Counted from the stretch's first letter, positions 7,708 to 15,745 are shown. The stretch: DNA of 35,649 nucleotides from Cognatishimia sp. MH4019 (GCF_020177595.1 NZ_JAHTBL010000016.1:1-35649), one strand, 5' to 3'. Notes: generated by a model from the sequence alone, not told the origin. Made by a program: numbers and translations.

Positions 7708-8874
7708 ATGCCCGTCATTACTGAAATCGAAGACCTCAAGCGCATCTACAAACGGCGTGTGCCAAAGATGTTCTACGACTACGCTGAAACGGGCAGTTGG
7801 ACTGAACAGACCTTCCGAGAAAACTCCTCTGATTTCGACAAGCTCCGTTTACGCCAACGCATCGCCGTCGACATGACCGGTCGCAACACAGCCACTAAAA
7901 TGGTTGGGCAGGACGTCAGTATGCCCGTCGCTCTTGCGCCAGTAGGCCTGACCGGCATGCAGCATGCTGATGGCGAAATCCTTGCTGCCAAAGCAGCCGA
8001 GAAGTTCGGCGTGCCTTTCACGCTCTCGACAATGTCGATCTGTTCAATTGAAGACGTGGCCGAGAATACCGAAAAACCCTTCTGGTTTCAGGTCTACACC
8101 TTGAAAGATGATGATTTCATGCGTCGTCTAGTGGACCGTGCGAAGGCAGCAAACTGTTCGGCCCTTGTTATCACGGTCGATCTACAAATCATGGGTCAAC
8201 GTCACAAAGATCTGAAGAACGGCCTCTCTGCCCCGCCCAAACTGACCCTCAGGTCCATGGCCAACCTCGCCACAAAAGTGCCGTGGGGTCTTGAGATGCT
8301 GCAAACCAAACGGCGCTTCTTTGGCAATATCGTAGGCCATGCAAAAGGCGTCTCCGATCCCGCGTCATTGTCTTCTTGGACTGCCGAGGCGTTCGACCAT
8401 TCGCTGGATTGGGAACGGATCAAGTTCCTGCGCTCGCTTTGGGACGGCCCCGTGATCCTTAAAGGCATCCTTGATGTCGAAGACGCCAAGATGGCCGCCA
8501 ATGTTGGCGCAGACGCCATCGTTGTCTCAAACCATGGTGGCCGCCAACTGGATGGCGCACTCAGTTCAATCCGGATGCTCTCATCTATTGTCGAGGCGGT
8601 CGGCGACAAGATCGAGGTCCATCTCGACAGTGGCATCCGCTCTGGTCAGGATGTGCTCAAAGCAATAGCGATGGGCGCGAAAGGCACTTATATCGGCCGC
8701 GCTTTCGTCTATGGCCTTGGTGCCATGGGCGAGAAAGGCGTGACAAAAGCGCTTGAGACGATCCACAAGGAGCTCGACACCACAATGGCGCTTTGCGGTC
8801 GCCGCGACGTGCATGATCTGGATCGCAGCAATCTATTGATCCCTAAAGGTTTTGAGGGCGACTGGGTCGAATAG
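7708..8874 (+). CDS. FMN-dependent alpha-hydroxy-acid dehydrogenase (L-lactate dehydrogenase type)
   Basis: A flavoenzyme of 388 residues that oxidises an L-2-hydroxy acid, most likely L-lactate to pyruvate. It matches the FMN-dependent family along its length: RRVPKMFYDYAETGSW near the N-terminus, MPVALAPVGLTGMQHADGE, FWFQVYTLKD, LVITVDLQIMGQRHKDLKNG, GPVILKGILDVEDA, the catalytic histidine and arginine in SNHGGRQLDG, and LDSGIRSGQDVLKA for FMN phosphate. Length fits LldD (about 380-396). It stands alone and is divergent from the nitroreductase operon, with AGGA eight bases before the ATG. Other 2-hydroxy acids (glycolate, mandelate) cannot be excluded. Confidence 0.88.
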   Translation: MPVITEIEDLKRIYKRRVPKMFYDYAETGSWTEQTFRENSSDFDKLRLRQRIAVDMTGRNTATKMVGQDVSMPVALAPVGLTGMQHADGEILAAKAAEKFGVPFTLSTMSICSIEDVAENTEKPFWFQVYTLKDDDFMRRLVDRAKAANCSALVITVDLQIMGQRHKDLKNGLSAPPKLTLRSMANLATKVPWGLEMLQTKRRFFGNIVGHAKGVSDPASLSSWTAEAFDHSLDWERIKFLRSLWDGPVILKGILDVEDAKMAANVGADAIVVSNHGGRQLDGALSSIRMLSSIVEAVGDKIEVHLDSGIRSGQDVLKAIAMGAKGTYIGRAFVYGLGAMGEKGVTKALETIHKELDTTMALCGRRDVHDLDRSNLLIPKGFEGDWVE

Positions 8875-8886
8875 CCCGCCGCCTCG

Positions 8887-9528
8887 TTACCGCGCCAAAA
8901 CAACGTCGGCGCGGATATCAAGAGCCTCCTCGGCTGCGTTGATCAGATACACCGCAACATCCGCGCGCGAGATCAAACCATTACGCCATTCAGACGGATC
9001 GCGCAGCACTTTGAACTGACCCGTCTTCGCATTATTGCGCAGGATCACAGGGCGCACGATGGTCCAATCGACATCAGACTGCATCAGCAACTCTTCCTGA
9101 CGATCCTTGTCTTCATAAGGCTTGCCGAGAATGGCGCGATGCCCGGCGCGTTCGATGAAACTCATCGCGGACTTGCTGCGCCCGGCTCCAAAGCCCGTCA
9201 CAACGATCAAGCGCTGTACATCTGACGCGGCCATCTGCGCCAGCAAAACGCGTGTACTGTCCGAAAAAAGCGTCACTTCCTTCCACAGCATCGACACGCT
9301 TTCTTCTATCCCCAAGCAATAGACAACAGCCTCCATACCCGCAATGGCCCGCGCTACATCATCGGGTTGCAACGCATCACCCGGGCATAGCTCTAGACCA
9401 TCCCGCGGCGCCATCTCGCCCGCGCTTCGGGCAAAGGCGCGCACTGAATGGCCCCGCTCCAGCGCTTCATCAACGGCCAGCTTCCCGATCCCCGAGGTCG
9501 CGCCGAACACAACGATCCGTTTGCTCAA
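8887..9528 (-). CDS. NAD(P)-binding atypical SDR / NmrA-like protein
   Basis: A Rossmann-fold protein of 213 residues. MSKRIVVFGATSGIGK carries the G-x-x-G-x-G nucleotide-binding loop at the very N-terminus. The pattern VVYCLGIE, LIVVTGFGAG, and DWTIVRPVILRNN near the C-terminus is that of atypical SDRs such as NmrA/BVR-B-like proteins, which lack the classical YxxxK pair and act as flavin/biliverdin reductases or redox sensors. The start is a TTG (9528-9526) that overlaps the stop of a 59-codon gene (9525-9704), so translation is coupled. Substrate unknown. Confidence 0.85.
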   Translation of the reverse strand: MSKRIVVFGATSGIGKLAVDEALERGHSVRAFARSAGEMAPRDGLELCPGDALQPDDVARAIAGMEAVVYCLGIEESVSMLWKEVTLFSDSTRVLLAQMAASDVQRLIVVTGFGAGRSKSAMSFIERAGHRAILGKPYEDKDRQEELLMQSDVDWTIVRPVILRNNAKTGQFKVLRDPSEWRNGLISRADVAVYLINAAEEALDIRADVVLAR

Positions 9529-9704
9529 TTCAACATGTCCTCAAAAAGAGAGTGGTATTTGCGATGCTGCGAACCATCACGCTCAAGGTTCAATGCGCCG
9601 CGCTGACGGTCAGTCTCCCACGGCGCATCTTTAAGTTTATTGGCGGCAGCAGTCTCACTCGGGCGGTCCAAACGCGCCGCGAGCTTGGATAAAGATTGTG
9701 TCAT
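9525..9704 (-). CDS. Small hypothetical protein (59 aa) coupled to the SDR gene
   Basis: This short gene starts at ATG 9704-9702 behind AAGGAGAG, one of the best ribosome binding sites in the window, and stops in TGA 9527-9525, sharing four bases with the TTG start of the SDR. The protein begins MTQSLSKLAARLDRPSETAA and is rich in charged and polar residues, with no membrane segment or signal. I recognise no family. The strong site, the overlap and the lack of any competing gene argue that it is real and translated first in a two-gene operon. Confidence 0.7.
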   Translation of the reverse strand: MTQSLSKLAARLDRPSETAAANKLKDAPWETDRQRGALNLERDGSQHRKYHSLFEDMLN

Positions 9705-9724
9705 GATCTCTCCTTGGTGACAGG

Positions 9725-9742
9725 GCGGGCACCGATGCCCGC
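9725..9742. other. GC-rich hairpin downstream of the MipA-like gene
   Basis: GCGGGC (9725-9730) and GCCCGC (9737-9742) form a perfect 6-bp stem with a 6-base loop. It lies between the stop of the MipA-like gene and the ribosome binding site of the 59-aa gene. No T run follows on the minus strand, so it is a weak terminator candidate or a leader structure. Confidence 0.35.
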
Positions 9743-9788
9743 TGACTTGGAAGGTCTTGAGAGAACGACAAGATAGGGCGTTGGTTCC

Positions 9789-10526
9789 CTAGAACGACAG
9801 CTGAACGCCAACAAAGCCCGAAGTGACGGTATCATCCTCGACAATCGGGCTATCCGTGACCTCGTCCGGCAGGAACTCCACCTTGACCGATCCGACAAGC
9901 CGCGCTGCTTGAGATAGAGGAAAACCGGATGACAAAGACACATAAGGCGTGACCGACGCATCTACATCGTATTCCGAACGATCCGCTGTCGCCTCGCGGC
10001 CCTCGACGCCGTAAAGATACGAGCCCAAACCTTCGCTTTTCCACGACATACCGCCCGTTACGCTCAACGGAACTGCGCCCAGCGCCAGTCCTGTCGAGAC
10101 AGACAGATCAAACTCGCGACCGTCATGCTCGCCTGTCAACTCTTGCAACACCCTTGCCGACAAAGCAGTGCTTTCGCCCAGCGCGTAAGAAAAGCTCAAC
10201 CCGCCATCCAGAGTGATTTCGCGATCAATGCCGTCCAGTTCATCACTGTCGGGATCACTCAGCGCTGTAAAACGCGGCAGCAAAATAGCCTCTGCAGTGA
10301 TGGGCGCACCACGATAAAGGTCAATTCCAGCTCCGTCCGTGCCAACCCGCCAACCGTCGCCCTGATAACGCAGGATCGGCACAGCACCAAAATCGGTCTC
10401 GTCCTCACCGATATAGGGGTTTGACGAAACCGATGCGCCCAGACCAAAGCTGAACCCTTCCTGTGCCAAAGCGGTGCCGGCCGCAGAAACGGTCAGCAAA
10501 CAGGCAAGAGGCGCGGCATAGCGCAT
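9789..10526 (-). CDS. MipA/OmpV-family outer membrane protein
   Basis: A 245-residue beta-barrel protein. The N-terminus MRYAAPLACLLTVSAAGTALAQ is a signal peptide with an Ala-x-Ala-like cleavage site after about residue 21. The mature part begins EGFSFGLGASVSSNPYIGED, alternates short amphipathic strands, and ends in FVGVQLSF with the terminal phenylalanine required for barrel assembly. These are features of MipA/OmpV proteins, which in enterics scaffold murein enzymes (MipA) or act as porin-like proteins (OmpV); the role here is unknown. The start is set by GGAGAG six bases before the ATG. It is likely transcribed on its own. Confidence 0.88.
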   Translation of the reverse strand: MRYAAPLACLLTVSAAGTALAQEGFSFGLGASVSSNPYIGEDETDFGAVPILRYQGDGWRVGTDGAGIDLYRGAPITAEAILLPRFTALSDPDSDELDGIDREITLDGGLSFSYALGESTALSARVLQELTGEHDGREFDLSVSTGLALGAVPLSVTGGMSWKSEGLGSYLYGVEGREATADRSEYDVDASVTPYVSLSSGFPLSQAARLVGSVKVEFLPDEVTDSPIVEDDTVTSGFVGVQLSF

Positions 10527-10607
10527 GGGAACTCTCCATCAAGGTGTCGCAACTTACGAACACCAGTGCTTTTTAGATAGGATTCTTTCGTCCGCTGCCT
10601 AGGGCCT

Positions 10608-11756
10608 TCAGCCCCGTGCCTCACGGCGCAACCCTTTGAGCAACGCAATCGGGATGAGAGAGACGATCAACAATCCGCCTACCACCATGAACGCGACAGG
10701 TAGACCTGCAAATTCCGACAGCAGTCCCATCATCGGCGGGCCGAGGAAAAAGCCGGAAAAGCCAATGACCGCAGTGCGCGAAATCGCATGGGTCCGCGGG
10801 CCAGGACCAACGCTTTGCCCGACCATCGCCAGCGCGGTCGGTGCGATCACCGATACGCCAAGGCCAAGAATACCAAAGCCGATATAGGCCTGCAGGGGGG
10901 ACACAGCCGCCGCAGCTAGAAACGCACCACAAGACGACACAATAGCGGCCAGCCCGATCAGCACCGCGTTATCAATCCGCTCCGAAATCAGCTGACCGGT
11001 CAGCCGCCCAACACCCATCGTCAGCCCCAGCATCGTCGGCCCCAACGCCCCTTGCATCGCATTACCACCAAGCGAGCGTTCCACATGCAGCGCCGACCAG
11101 CTTTCGCTGGCCGCTTCCGTCATGAAGGCGATCATCACCACGATGCCGCCCAACACGACCGCGCCAAGCGGGTAGCCCAGACCCTTAGGGTTGTCCGCCT
11201 CTGCCTGCGCCACGGGCATTTGCATCCAGCGGGTCGCAAGCGCGATCAACGCCAACAAACCTGCGAACATGACAATCGGCGGCAACTCGGCAGCCCGCAC
11301 AAGCCCCGTGACAAAGGCAGACGCCGCATAGGCGAACGAGAACATCGCGTGATTGAGGTTCATCAAGGATCGACGCTCTGCCGCCTCCAACTCGCTCACC
11401 CGCGCATTCATCACGATGTCTAGCAAACCAGAGGCGAAAGCGACCCAAAGCATTGCCAGCGCGAAGGTTAGCGGCACGCCTGCGACACCCGGAAAGAGAA
11501 AGCCGATCCCCAGAAAGAGCGCACCGACAGGCATCGCGCGCGCAGCCAAGCGGCTGTCCAACGCAGGGGCCACCAGCATCGCGCTCATCAATCCGATGGC
11601 CGAGACAGACAGGATCATCCCAAACAGCGCATCGGACGCGCCGATTTCGTCTTTCAGGTCAGGCACGAACGCCGCAAACGATCCCCAAAGCACCCCCATT
11701 GACGCAAAAGCCAAGGCGGGCGCACGGGACAGGGAAAGATCACGACGTAGCGACAT
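10608..11756 (-). CDS. MFS transporter
   Basis: An integral membrane protein of about 382 residues with roughly twelve hydrophobic segments. The first is ALAFASMGVLWGSFAAFVPD and the last is AFMVVGGLLIVSLIPIALL. The half-transporter layout and DALFGMILSVSAIGLMSAML resemble the MFS branch containing fucose-permease-like and YbjJ-like carriers. Substrate unknown. The ATG at 11756 begins the recognisable MSLRRDLSLSR; an in-frame TTG at 11780 adds eight residues. It lies 54 bases after the flavoprotein gene at 11810-12403 on the same strand and may be co-transcribed under the TetR-type operators at 12433-12471. Confidence 0.88.
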   Translation of the reverse strand: MSLRRDLSLSRAPALAFASMGVLWGSFAAFVPDLKDEIGASDALFGMILSVSAIGLMSAMLVAPALDSRLAARAMPVGALFLGIGFLFPGVAGVPLTFALAMLWVAFASGLLDIVMNARVSELEAAERRSLMNLNHAMFSFAYAASAFVTGLVRAAELPPIVMFAGLLALIALATRWMQMPVAQAEADNPKGLGYPLGAVVLGGIVVMIAFMTEAASESWSALHVERSLGGNAMQGALGPTMLGLTMGVGRLTGQLISERIDNAVLIGLAAIVSSCGAFLAAAAVSPLQAYIGFGILGLGVSVIAPTALAMVGQSVGPGPRTHAISRTAVIGFSGFFLGPPMMGLLSEFAGLPVAFMVVGGLLIVSLIPIALLKGLRREARG

Positions 11757-11809
11757 GACCAATTCGTTCGCACGGCCCAAACTCCGGGTCTAGAGGGAAT
11801 CGTGCGCGT

Positions 11810-12403
11810 CTACCGCCCCTCAGCGCCCAATTGCGCAACCTCTTTCAACCATCTCTCGACAGCGCCGTCCTTGGGATGACTGGCCGGCGCAAAATTTGTC
11901 ACCCGCGCTGGCTTCATGCCGACAAACTCAAAGATCTGCCCTTTGATCTGACGCATCAGCGCTTTGCGGTAGAGCAGTCCGAAATAGAGTGTCGGCGTGT
12001 CGGAAGTCACGAAAGCCCGCGCCGAACGCCCTGTCAGTAAAGGCAAGGGCATACCGATGGCCGTCGTTTTACGGGTATCAAACGCCCATCCGGGCTGAAA
12101 TGTGCGGTCGAAAAGCCCTTTCAGCTTGGCAGGCAGTCCGCCCCACCACATCGGCGTGCTCATCATGAAATGCTCCGCCCAATCCACATCTGTCCGAAGC
12201 GCGATCAGATCAGCCTCCAAAGGCTTTTGCGCGTCATATCCCGCGACGCCGTTATCCGGATCAAACGACAGGTCGCGAAGATGCGTGATGCGCACCTCAT
12301 GTCCTGCGGCCTGTGCCGCCTCAGCATAGGTTTCAGCGATCGTCCGGCTCAAAGACGTCTCAGCAGGATGGCCGTTCAGCACAAAAATGCGTTTCGCGGG
12401 CAT
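11810..12403 (-). CDS. NAD(P)H-dependent oxidoreductase, flavodoxin-like (quinone reductase type)
   Basis: A 197-residue soluble flavoprotein of the NAD(P)H dehydrogenase (quinone)/KefF-MdaB group. MPAKRIFVLNGHPAETSLSR is the first strand with the FMN/FAD phosphate loop, and STPMWWGGLPAKLKGLFDRTF is the family's active-site region. Members reduce quinones or nitro compounds by two electrons. The start ATG at 12403 has AAGGA seven bases upstream. It is divergent from a TetR regulator, and both palindromic sites between them overlap its apparent promoter, so it is probably the repressed target. The MFS gene follows. Confidence 0.87.
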   Translation of the reverse strand: MPAKRIFVLNGHPAETSLSRTIAETYAEAAQAAGHEVRITHLRDLSFDPDNGVAGYDAQKPLEADLIALRTDVDWAEHFMMSTPMWWGGLPAKLKGLFDRTFQPGWAFDTRKTTAIGMPLPLLTGRSARAFVTSDTPTLYFGLLYRKALMRQIKGQIFEFVGMKPARVTNFAPASHPKDGAVERWLKEVAQLGAEGR

Positions 12404-12432
12404 GGGTGTGTCCTTCGATAAGAATCAAAAAC

Positions 12433-12471
12433 TGACCACGGTCATATTTCTAAAATTGACCACGGTCAATT
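12433..12471 (-). promoter_or_regulatory. Twin TetR-type operators over the oxidoreductase promoter
   Basis: The 12-mer TGACCACGGTCA occurs twice, at 12433-12444 and 12457-12468, with centres 24 bp apart. The second copy extends to a perfect inverted repeat AATTGACC-N2-GGTCAATT (12454-12471). On the minus strand -35 TTGACC (12469-12464), a 17-base spacer and -10 TATGAC (12446-12441) fall on the two copies. Binding by the adjacent TetR protein would block the oxidoreductase promoter and perhaps its own. Confidence 0.75.
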
Positions 12472-12490
12472 AACTTTATATGAACCCTCC

Positions 12491-13075
12491 ATGTTAAAGC
12501 CGATCCAAAACCGAACGCGCGCGACACGCGCTAGGCTGATCGAAACCGCGCAAGGTATCATCGCTGCCAAAGGCTATGGCGCACTGCGCGTTGAAGAGGT
12601 GGTGCAAACCGCTGGTGTCGCGAAAGGTACTTTCTTTGCCCATTTCGCAGGTAAGGACGGCCTGATGGAGCTAATGATCGGCGCCCAGATCGACGCCTTC
12701 TTGGATGAAGCGGAGACCTGGCCTGCCCCTCAAACCATTGACGATCTGATCACACAAATCATGCCGCTGATCCAATTCATGACGTCCGAGCGCTATGTCT
12801 TCGACGTGATCCTTCGCCATTCCGGCGCCGCCGCGCGTGAAGAGATCGGCCCAATTGCTCAAACCTTTACCCGTCAAGTTGATGTGGTCTCGCGCTGGCT
12901 GTCTGACAGCCCCTTCCGAAAAGACATCTCAGGATATCTTTTGGCCGAGGGAATTCAAGCCTTCTCGGTGCAGGCGATGGCCTTGCATTTTTGCGCCGTC
13001 AACAACAGCGAAACGATGGAGGACCGGCTCCGCATCTACCTAGACGCTTGGCTCAATCCACGCCTCGCAAGTTAG
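12491..13075 (+). CDS. TetR-family transcriptional regulator
   Basis: A 194-residue repressor. The N-terminal helix-turn-helix spans about 10-55: RARLIETAQGIIAAKGYGAL, then RVEEVVQTAGVAKGTFFAHF and the helix-capping AGKDGLMELM. The C-terminal ligand domain is variable and gives no clue to the inducer. The ATG at 12491 has only a weak ribosome binding site. It is divergent from the quinone-reductase-like gene and the two palindromes between them are its likely targets, a standard arrangement for a detoxification switch. Confidence 0.93.
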   Translation: MLKPIQNRTRATRARLIETAQGIIAAKGYGALRVEEVVQTAGVAKGTFFAHFAGKDGLMELMIGAQIDAFLDEAETWPAPQTIDDLITQIMPLIQFMTSERYVFDVILRHSGAAAREEIGPIAQTFTRQVDVVSRWLSDSPFRKDISGYLLAEGIQAFSVQAMALHFCAVNNSETMEDRLRIYLDAWLNPRLAS

Positions 13076-13135
13076 CTGACCCGATGATTTGACGAAGGCG
13101 GGATCGACGAACTCTATAGCTCTCAACGATCACCC

Positions 13136-13555
13136 TCAGCCCGTAACCTGCTGATGCACCTCAATCACATTGCCCTCGGGATCCATGAAAAAGACCTGAT
13201 GCCATTCCTTCGCGAAAGCCGTTCCGCAATCCGAATAAGGAATGCCGCGCGCATCCAGCACCGCAAGAAATGCTGCCAGATCGTCCGTGCGAAACGCGAT
13301 ATGGCCCCGGTCCACCGGGTTAATCACCTGGCCGTTTTTAAACGCCACATCCAGCGCTCGCTCGGCCAGATGCATCTGCATGCCGCCATCCGTGGCAAAG
13401 CGGATCTTGCCGCTATAGCCTGCATCCTTGGTCTCTTCGGTGCGCGGGAATTGCGTGATTGGCATATCCTCCAACCCCAAAACGTTGGTGTAGAATTCAT
13501 GCATCCGGTCAACGTCTTCCGAGACGAAATTGATATGGTGAAATTCCAGTTTCAT
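13136..13555 (-). CDS. VOC-superfamily (glyoxalase/dioxygenase fold) protein
   Basis: A 139-residue metal-binding protein with two beta-alpha-beta-beta-beta modules. The first starts MKLEFHHINFVSEDVDRMHEFYTNVLGL, the second around RGHIAFRTDDLAAFLAVLDARG, and it closes with FFMDPEGNVIEVHQ. Candidate metal ligands are the histidine in HHINF, the one in GHIAF and the glutamate in VIEVHQ. Family functions range from glyoxalase I to antibiotic resistance and extradiol dioxygenases, and the substrate cannot be told here. AAAGG lies before the ATG at 13555. It is convergent with the TetR gene. Confidence 0.88.
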   Translation of the reverse strand: MKLEFHHINFVSEDVDRMHEFYTNVLGLEDMPITQFPRTEETKDAGYSGKIRFATDGGMQMHLAERALDVAFKNGQVINPVDRGHIAFRTDDLAAFLAVLDARGIPYSDCGTAFAKEWHQVFFMDPEGNVIEVHQQVTG

Positions 13556-13726
13556 CGCGCGACCTTTCTTTTGGACATCATGCGCTTACCCTAGCTGGGC
13601 GAAGGCTTGCGCATCAAACAAGTCCAATGCTGCCACCAACAGTGGGAACAAAATCATCGGCGCAGCTGTTTGTCAGCGTTACTTCGAAAACGCATGACAT
13701 CATGTTGTTCAACAGAAAGATACCCA

Positions 13727-13801
13727 ATGAGAAGCATCATCTACATTGTCGGCCTCATCGTAGTCGTTCTTGCCATCCTGTCGTTCCTCGGCCTGCGATG
13801 A
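13727..13801 (+). CDS. 24-residue membrane peptide upstream of creA
   Basis: A mini-gene of 24 codons (ATG 13727-13729, TGA 13799-13801) encoding MRSIIYIVGLIVVVLAILSF followed by four residues ending in Arg: one complete transmembrane helix with a positive N-terminus. AGAAAGA lies a few bases upstream. Its stop overlaps the ATG of the CreA-like gene (ATGA at 13798-13801), which argues that it is translated and coupled. I recall similar tiny hydrophobic proteins in alphaproteobacteria but cannot name a family. Membrane anchoring is inferred. Confidence 0.65.
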   Translation: MRSIIYIVGLIVVVLAILSFLGLR

Positions 13802-14268
13802 TCCTCACTGGACTTTTAAAGCAAAGCAAAGCGCTTGCCTGCACGGTGATCCTACTCCCTTCCACCGCGGTGGCGGAAACCGTGGGCAATGTCGATGTGG
13901 ACTGGCTGGGCAATGACATCGTGATCGAAGCCTTCGCCGATCCGGAAGTTGAAGGCGTCACCTGCCACGTCGCTTACTTCGAACGTGGCATCATCGACCG
14001 GCTGCAAAATGGCAACTGGTTCGAGGATCCATCGAACTCATCCATTGCGTGTCGCCAGACCGGTCCCATTTCGCTCGGCAATATCAACCGCTCGGATGAA
14101 GGCGAAAGCGTCTTCTCCGAGCGTCGCTCGATCATCTGGAAATCGCTCAACGTGAAACGTATTTTCGACGAAGGCAATCAAACACTAATCTACATCGCCC
14201 ATGCGCGCGAAGTCCAAAACGGATCGGCGAAAATGTCGATCTCCACCGTGCCTTTGTTCGATCAGTAA
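13798..14268 (+). CDS. creA: CreA-family periplasmic protein
   Basis: A 156-residue exported protein. The signal peptide covers about residues 1-26, ending LPSTAVAE. The mature part follows the CreA pattern closely: [69 protein letters not shown] and [12 protein letters not shown]. Two conserved cysteines (in VTCHV and IACRQ) probably form a disulfide. The biochemical role of CreA is not established. The start ATG at 13798 overlaps the stop of the 24-aa peptide; longer in-frame readings from 13627 lack a signal sequence at the right place. Confidence 0.85.
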   Translation: MILTGLLKQSKALACTVILLPSTAVAETVGNVDVDWLGNDIVIEAFADPEVEGVTCHVAYFERGIIDRLQNGNWFEDPSNSSIACRQTGPISLGNINRSDEGESVFSERRSIIWKSLNVKRIFDEGNQTLIYIAHAREVQNGSAKMSISTVPLFDQ

Positions 14269-14337
14269 TCCCAGCCATCAAACCGCCGATAAAGCTCTTC
14301 CCAACTCTGAAAGACTCGTTTATACGCGCGGCTTCAC

Positions 14338-14364
14338 GGGACATACACCCTTGGAGGATGTCCC
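14338..14364 (+). promoter_or_regulatory. Inverted repeat in the rplY leader
   Basis: GGGACAT (14338-14344) pairs with ATGTCCC (14358-14364) around a 13-base loop, ending 20 bases before the L25 start codon. It may form a leader hairpin. Several ribosomal protein genes are controlled by such structures, but none that I can match here. A weak promoter-like TTCCCA-N16-TTATAC precedes it at about 14299-14326. Confidence 0.35.
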
Positions 14365-14384
14365 ATAACCTGAAAGGAAATACC

Positions 14385-15041
14385 ATGGCTGGTGAGATCC
14401 CTGATCTTCACGCCGAGGTACGGACGGGGACAGGCAAGGGGGCCGCTCGTCAAGCTCGCCGTGATGGCGCCGTACCTGGCATTGTTTATGGTGGCGGAGT
14501 TGACCCGCTGCCCATCAATATCCCCTTCAACGTACTTCTCAAGCGCCTCAAAGCGGGCCGCTTCTTGTCGACGCTCTTCAATATGAAGGTTGAAGGCCAC
14601 GACGATGTGCGTGTGATCTGCCGTAACGTGCAGCGCGATGTTGTCAAAGACCTTCCGACGCATGTCGACTTCATGCGTCTGAACCGGAATACGAAGATCA
14701 ACCTCTTCATCCCGGTCGAGTTTGAAAACGAAGACGCCGCACCAGGCATCAAATCGGGCGGTGTTCTCACCATTGTGCGTCCCGAGGTTGAGCTTGTCGT
14801 GACCGCCGGTGACATCCCCGAGCAACTGACCGTCGATCTGACGGGTCTGGAAATTGGTGATACTGTGACCATCTCGAACATCACGCTGCCGACGGGCGCC
14901 AAGCCCACCATCGACCGCGACTTCGTGATCGCCAACATTCAGGCCCCCTCGGGTCTGCGTGCGGCCGACGACGAAGAGGACGATGGCGACGAGAGCGCAG
15001 AAGTGCCGACCGTCGACGAGACCGAGGCCACCGAGGAGTAA
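14385..15041 (+). CDS. rplY: 50S ribosomal protein L25 / general stress protein Ctc
   Basis: A 5S rRNA-binding ribosomal protein of 218 residues, the long two-domain (TL5/Ctc) form. The N-terminal L25 domain starts [20 protein letters not shown] with [15 protein letters not shown]. The C-terminal beta domain includes [19 protein letters not shown] and is followed by a strongly acidic tail ([12 protein letters not shown]). The ATG at 14385 is preceded by GAAAGGAAATACC, a suitable ribosome binding site. A strong terminator follows after 24 bases. In many proteobacteria pth follows directly; here it is 7.7 kb further on. Confidence 0.96.
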   Translation: MAGEIPDLHAEVRTGTGKGAARQARRDGAVPGIVYGGGVDPLPINIPFNVLLKRLKAGRFLSTLFNMKVEGHDDVRVICRNVQRDVVKDLPTHVDFMRLNRNTKINLFIPVEFENEDAAPGIKSGGVLTIVRPEVELVVTAGDIPEQLTVDLTGLEIGDTVTISNITLPTGAKPTIDRDFVIANIQAPSGLRAADDEEDDGDESAEVPTVDETEATEE

Positions 15042-15065
15042 TCCTCGACCCTCTTACATTATCGC

Positions 15066-15096
15066 AAAACGGGGCCATTCGCGGCCCCGTTTTTTT
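15066..15096 (+). terminator. Rho-independent terminator of rplY
   Basis: ACGGGGCC (15069-15076), loop ATTCGC and GGCCCCGT (15083-15090) form a perfect 8-bp stem followed by a run of seven T. The A-rich left flank gives four T on the minus strand, so it may also stop transcription of the convergent XRE gene ending at 15124. Confidence 0.92.
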
Positions 15097-15123
15097 ATGC
15101 CAAGACCAAAGGCCTGCAAAGCA

Positions 15124-15330
15124 TCACGCTTCGCCGTCTAGCTCGAACAGATCATGGACGCTGACGTCCAATTCCTCCGCCAAGCGGAGGGCAAGCACAG
15201 TCGAGGGCACAAAAACGCGGTTCTCTACCGTGTTGATCGTTTTGCGCGATACACCCACCGCTTCAGCCAATTGCGCTTGCGTCATTCCCGCGGCTTTGCG
15301 CCGCTCGGCCAGATGCGTGATCAGGCTCAC
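15124..15330 (-). CDS. Small XRE/Cro-family regulator
   Basis: A 68-residue protein that is essentially a single helix-turn-helix domain: LAERRKAAGMTQAQLAEAVG, VSRKTINTVENRVFVPSTVL, ending ELDVSVHDLFELDGEA. This length is typical of small partner regulators encoded with a membrane protein. The start is GTG 15330-15328, overlapping the stop of the upstream membrane gene (GTGA), so the pair is translationally coupled. The two palindromes at 15746-15797 are its likely operators. Confidence 0.9.
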   Translation of the reverse strand: MSLITHLAERRKAAGMTQAQLAEAVGVSRKTINTVENRVFVPSTVLALRLAEELDVSVHDLFELDGEA

Positions 15331-15734
15331 ATCCGGCCCCGCAAGTCGAACCAGACGAACAGCAAAAGAAAGGTCGCGCCGGTCAAGGTGCCCATTGAGG
15401 CGAAGACAACGGGCAGTTCGATCAAGTCAAGCGACAGCGGTACAGAGAAAGCCGGATACATGAAAATGGCGACCCAGAACGCGATCTGCTGCGCTCGCCC
15501 GCTATCGGCGTAATAGCTTTCATCCATCGCGCGCTCGGTGTTGGCGTCCCCGACCGCCGCACCGGTGGCCCACAAAACGACCCCTGACATCACGCCTAGC
15601 CCGCCGGGGATCCAGGCGGAAAACGGCTCCGGATTGCCCGTGAGCAAAGCCATAATCGCATAGAGCAGACAGGCCAACCCCGTCAGACCAAACATGATAA
15701 TCCGTGTATTCGAGAATGTCTCCGCGCTCAGCAT
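15327..15734 (-). CDS. Four-helix membrane protein paired with the XRE regulator
   Basis: About 135 residues with four hydrophobic segments: IIMFGLTGLACLLYAIMALL, the WIPGGLGVMSGVVLWATGAAV region, AFWVAIFMYPAFSVPLSLD and VVFASMGTLTGATFLLLFVW. A hydrophilic loop rich in acidic residues (GDANTERAMDESYYADSG) separates segments two and three. I recognise no function. Small XRE plus membrane-protein pairs are common, but the role of the membrane partner is generally unclear. The ATG at 15734 lies five bases after GGAGG and is preferred over upstream ATGs at 15737 and 15746. Confidence 0.78.
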   Translation of the reverse strand: MLSAETFSNTRIIMFGLTGLACLLYAIMALLTGNPEPFSAWIPGGLGVMSGVVLWATGAAVGDANTERAMDESYYADSGRAQQIAFWVAIFMYPAFSVPLSLDLIELPVVFASMGTLTGATFLLLFVWFDLRGRM

Positions 15735-15745
15735 CATCGCCTCCA

